This document shows positions 31,824-33,044 of a DNA stretch of 33,044 nt, piece by piece (the first letter of the stretch is position 1; each line of letters opens with the position of its first letter). The DNA lies in the NCBI GenBank assembly GCA_964472545.1, contig CAYYNP010000082.1, forward strand, positions 1 to 33,044, given 5' to 3'. The notes under the pieces are model-generated. The model worked only from the letters and a program-made list of their open reading frames with translations. It was not told the origin of the DNA and did not search any database. The translations under genes were made by a program, and so were the position numbers. Source of the stretch: CAYYNP01 sp964472545. Lineage in GTDB: Bacteria; Planctomycetota; Planctomycetia; Pirellulales; Thermoguttaceae.

Positions 31824-32415
31824 GGTTCAATTCCTGTCGTTCTCGAGTCGAGCGGCCGAGGTTTCCGGAACCGGACTCTCCGGCCGTGTCGAACTGCTTG
31901 CGGAGTTTCTTCAACGCACGGCTCAGCGCCACGCGTACGGCGCCCGGCCGCCGCTTCAGCACGCCGGCGATCTCTTCGTGCGACATCCGTTCAAAAAACC
32001 GCAGCGCGATGATCGTCTGCTCGTGGGGCTTCAGCTTGCGGATCGCCCGAGATAGCGTCGGCCAATCCAGCGCGTCGAAGTTGTCCGTGCCGTCGGGGCC
32101 GCTGCCCGGGGCGACCGCGCCGCTGTGGACGCCCGATTCGAGCAGCTCCTGGTGGCGTTTCATGCGGCGGATCGTCGCGTTGATCTCGTTGGTGGCGATC
32201 CGATACACCCACCGACGGAAGTCCTCCTCGCTGGTCCCGGCAAAGCGGCCGATGTGCTTTGCCACGCTCAGGAAGATCTCGGACGTGACGTCCTCGGCCA
32301 CCTCGCGTGAAAACAGCCGGCGGACGCAGTAGCGGAAGATCTTCGGATAGAACAGATCGTAGAGTTGGCCGAAGGCCTCACGGTCGTTTCGGGCTCGGCG
32401 GACCAAATCGCTCAT
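31810..32415 (-). CDS. ECF-type RNA polymerase sigma factor
   Basis: A 201-residue extracytoplasmic-function sigma factor. ATG 32415 (MSDLVRRARNDREAFGQLYD) has GGGAG upstream; the frame is open further, but that part lacks a site. Region 2 spans about residues 14-83, with EVAEDVTSEIFLSVAKHIGR and FRRWVYRIATNEI. Region 4 (about 125-175) reads LKPHEQTIIALRFFERMSHE, then EIAGVLKRRPGAVRVALSRA. The 14-base overlap with the downstream membrane protein gene implies coupled synthesis with a likely regulator. The target promoters are unknown. Confidence 0.9.
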   Translation of the reverse strand: MSDLVRRARNDREAFGQLYDLFYPKIFRYCVRRLFSREVAEDVTSEIFLSVAKHIGRFAGTSEEDFRRWVYRIATNEINATIRRMKRHQELLESGVHSGAVAPGSGPDGTDNFDALDWPTLSRAIRKLKPHEQTIIALRFFERMSHEEIAGVLKRRPGAVRVALSRALKKLRKQFDTAGESGSGNLGRSTRERQELNHEPR

Positions 32416-32455
32416 CGGATCTCCCGCTACGTCTGGTGGCCCTGGCTGCCGCAGC

Positions 32456-32473
32456 CCGTCCGCAGGCGGACGG
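32456..32473. other. Palindrome upstream of the ECF sigma gene
   Basis: CCGTCCGC (32456-32463) and GCGGACGG (32466-32473) flank AG. It lies about 40 bases before the sigma start, between it and the small upstream gene, and could be an operator or an RNA hairpin. Confidence 0.4.
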
Positions 32474-32516
32474 CAGCGTCCGCTCAGTCTAACCAGTTGA
32501 AGCATCATCAGCCACA

Positions 32517-32786
32517 TCAGCAAAGGCCCCCCCGCAAGAGGCCCAACTCATACCGGGCTGCCCCGGTCTCGCCCTGCAAAAAGTACCGCAGGGCGTTGCG
32601 ATACCGGTTGATAACCGCCGCGAACCGGTCGGTTCCCAACGGCAGCGCGTGCAGGGCTTCGTGCAGGGCGTGCCAGTGGTCCGATGCGTCGGACTGGGCC
32701 GTACACGCCGACAATCTCCGAATCTGCCGGCTCGCGTACCGTTTTGGGCTCAGGTGACAAGGCCGGGCGATGGTTTGCGTCTTCAC
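32517..32786 (-). CDS. Small protein upstream of ECF sigma, unknown function
   Basis: An 89-residue protein. GTG 32786 has a perfect AGGAGG six bases upstream (32798-32793), strong support for translation. It is basic at the N-terminus (LSPKRYASRQIRRL), then helical (HWHALHEALHALPLG and RFAAVINRYRNALRYFLQG). No membrane segment or known domain was recognised. It precedes the ECF sigma gene by 101 bases in the same direction and may belong to that transcription unit. Confidence 0.6.
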   Translation of the reverse strand: MKTQTIARPCHLSPKRYASRQIRRLSACTAQSDASDHWHALHEALHALPLGTDRFAAVINRYRNALRYFLQGETGAARYELGLLRGGLC

Positions 32787-33044
32787 GGTAATCCTCCTCG
32801 CTCGATGGGAATTGAGGAGCCCCGGTGGCCGTTGTGACGGTTGGGGCCGTGGTCTCTTTATCACGTTCAATGCGCGAACCGGGCGGGTGTTACACCAAAA
32901 ACCGCAAAACGACCCACCCTGCCACTAGCGGGGTGTAGGGCTTCGAAGGACGAGCAACTTGCCGGCAGCGCCCGCTACGAGGTGCGAAGCAGGAGAACTG
33001 CAAAGTCGATTCGCGGGAGTGGAAAAGGGGGACTGGCTCCGAGC
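32787..33044. other. Right-hand end, no gene
   Basis: Non-coding as far as visible. The final stretch (about 33021-33044, AAAAGGGGGACTGGCTCCGA) looks like the left end of a repeat cut by the window edge, but its partner is not in view. Confidence 0.35.

Overview
The window looks like a chromosomal segment of a high-GC planctomycete, most likely in or near the Pirellulales. This is inferred from gene content, not from a marker-gene comparison. The pointers are a giant secreted LamG/PA14/dockerin protein with a PEP-CTERM tail, a PQQ-type propeller protein with the WRGPNG start typical of planctomycetes, many sigma-factor/accessory-protein pairs, a very long secretin, and intergenic spaces filled with GTAG-headed palindromes. 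No rRNA, CRISPR array, prophage or complete insertion sequence was seen. Several starts are non-ATG (TTG 330, GTG 11228, GTG 12120, TTG 16050, GTG 21398, GTG 32786); most of these have a Shine-Dalgarno sequence in register.

Layout. 330-2245: an aldo/keto reductase of the D-threo-aldose (L-fucose) dehydrogenase type and an amidohydrolase-2 lactonase, a plausible oxidative route for fucose-like sugars. A broken ORF, a 66-nt palindrome and a structured leader follow. 3058-9567: the giant surface protein, then a secreted beta-propeller protein (9711-10991). 11228-15524: a four-gene sugar cluster (class II ketose-bisphosphate aldolase, PHP phosphoesterase, divergent DeoC-type aldolase, FGGY kinase) punctuated by 76-nt repeat elements. 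15670-17066: an XRE regulator, apparently leaderless and self-repressed, with a conserved protein of unknown function. 17144-21893 (minus strand): an acidic repeat protein, a soluble histidine kinase, pnp and rpsO. 22283-24230: a secreted PDZ protein facing a FliA-like sigma factor and its small partner. 24550-30237: an outer-membrane secretin with about eight N-modules, a lipoprotein and a convergent BON-domain protein. 30558-32786 (minus strand): a small unknown protein, an ECF sigma factor and a membrane-anchored LolA/RseB-like protein.

The most unusual signals are: (1) several families of palindromes headed by GTAG, arranged as REP/BIME-like pairs, whose GTAG forms the stop codon of adjacent genes; (2) the secretin with an expanded periplasmic module array; (3) a palindromic operator lying on the -10 box of a predicted leaderless XRE mRNA; (4) a lipoprotein gene whose reading frame runs 245 nt antisense into the BON gene.
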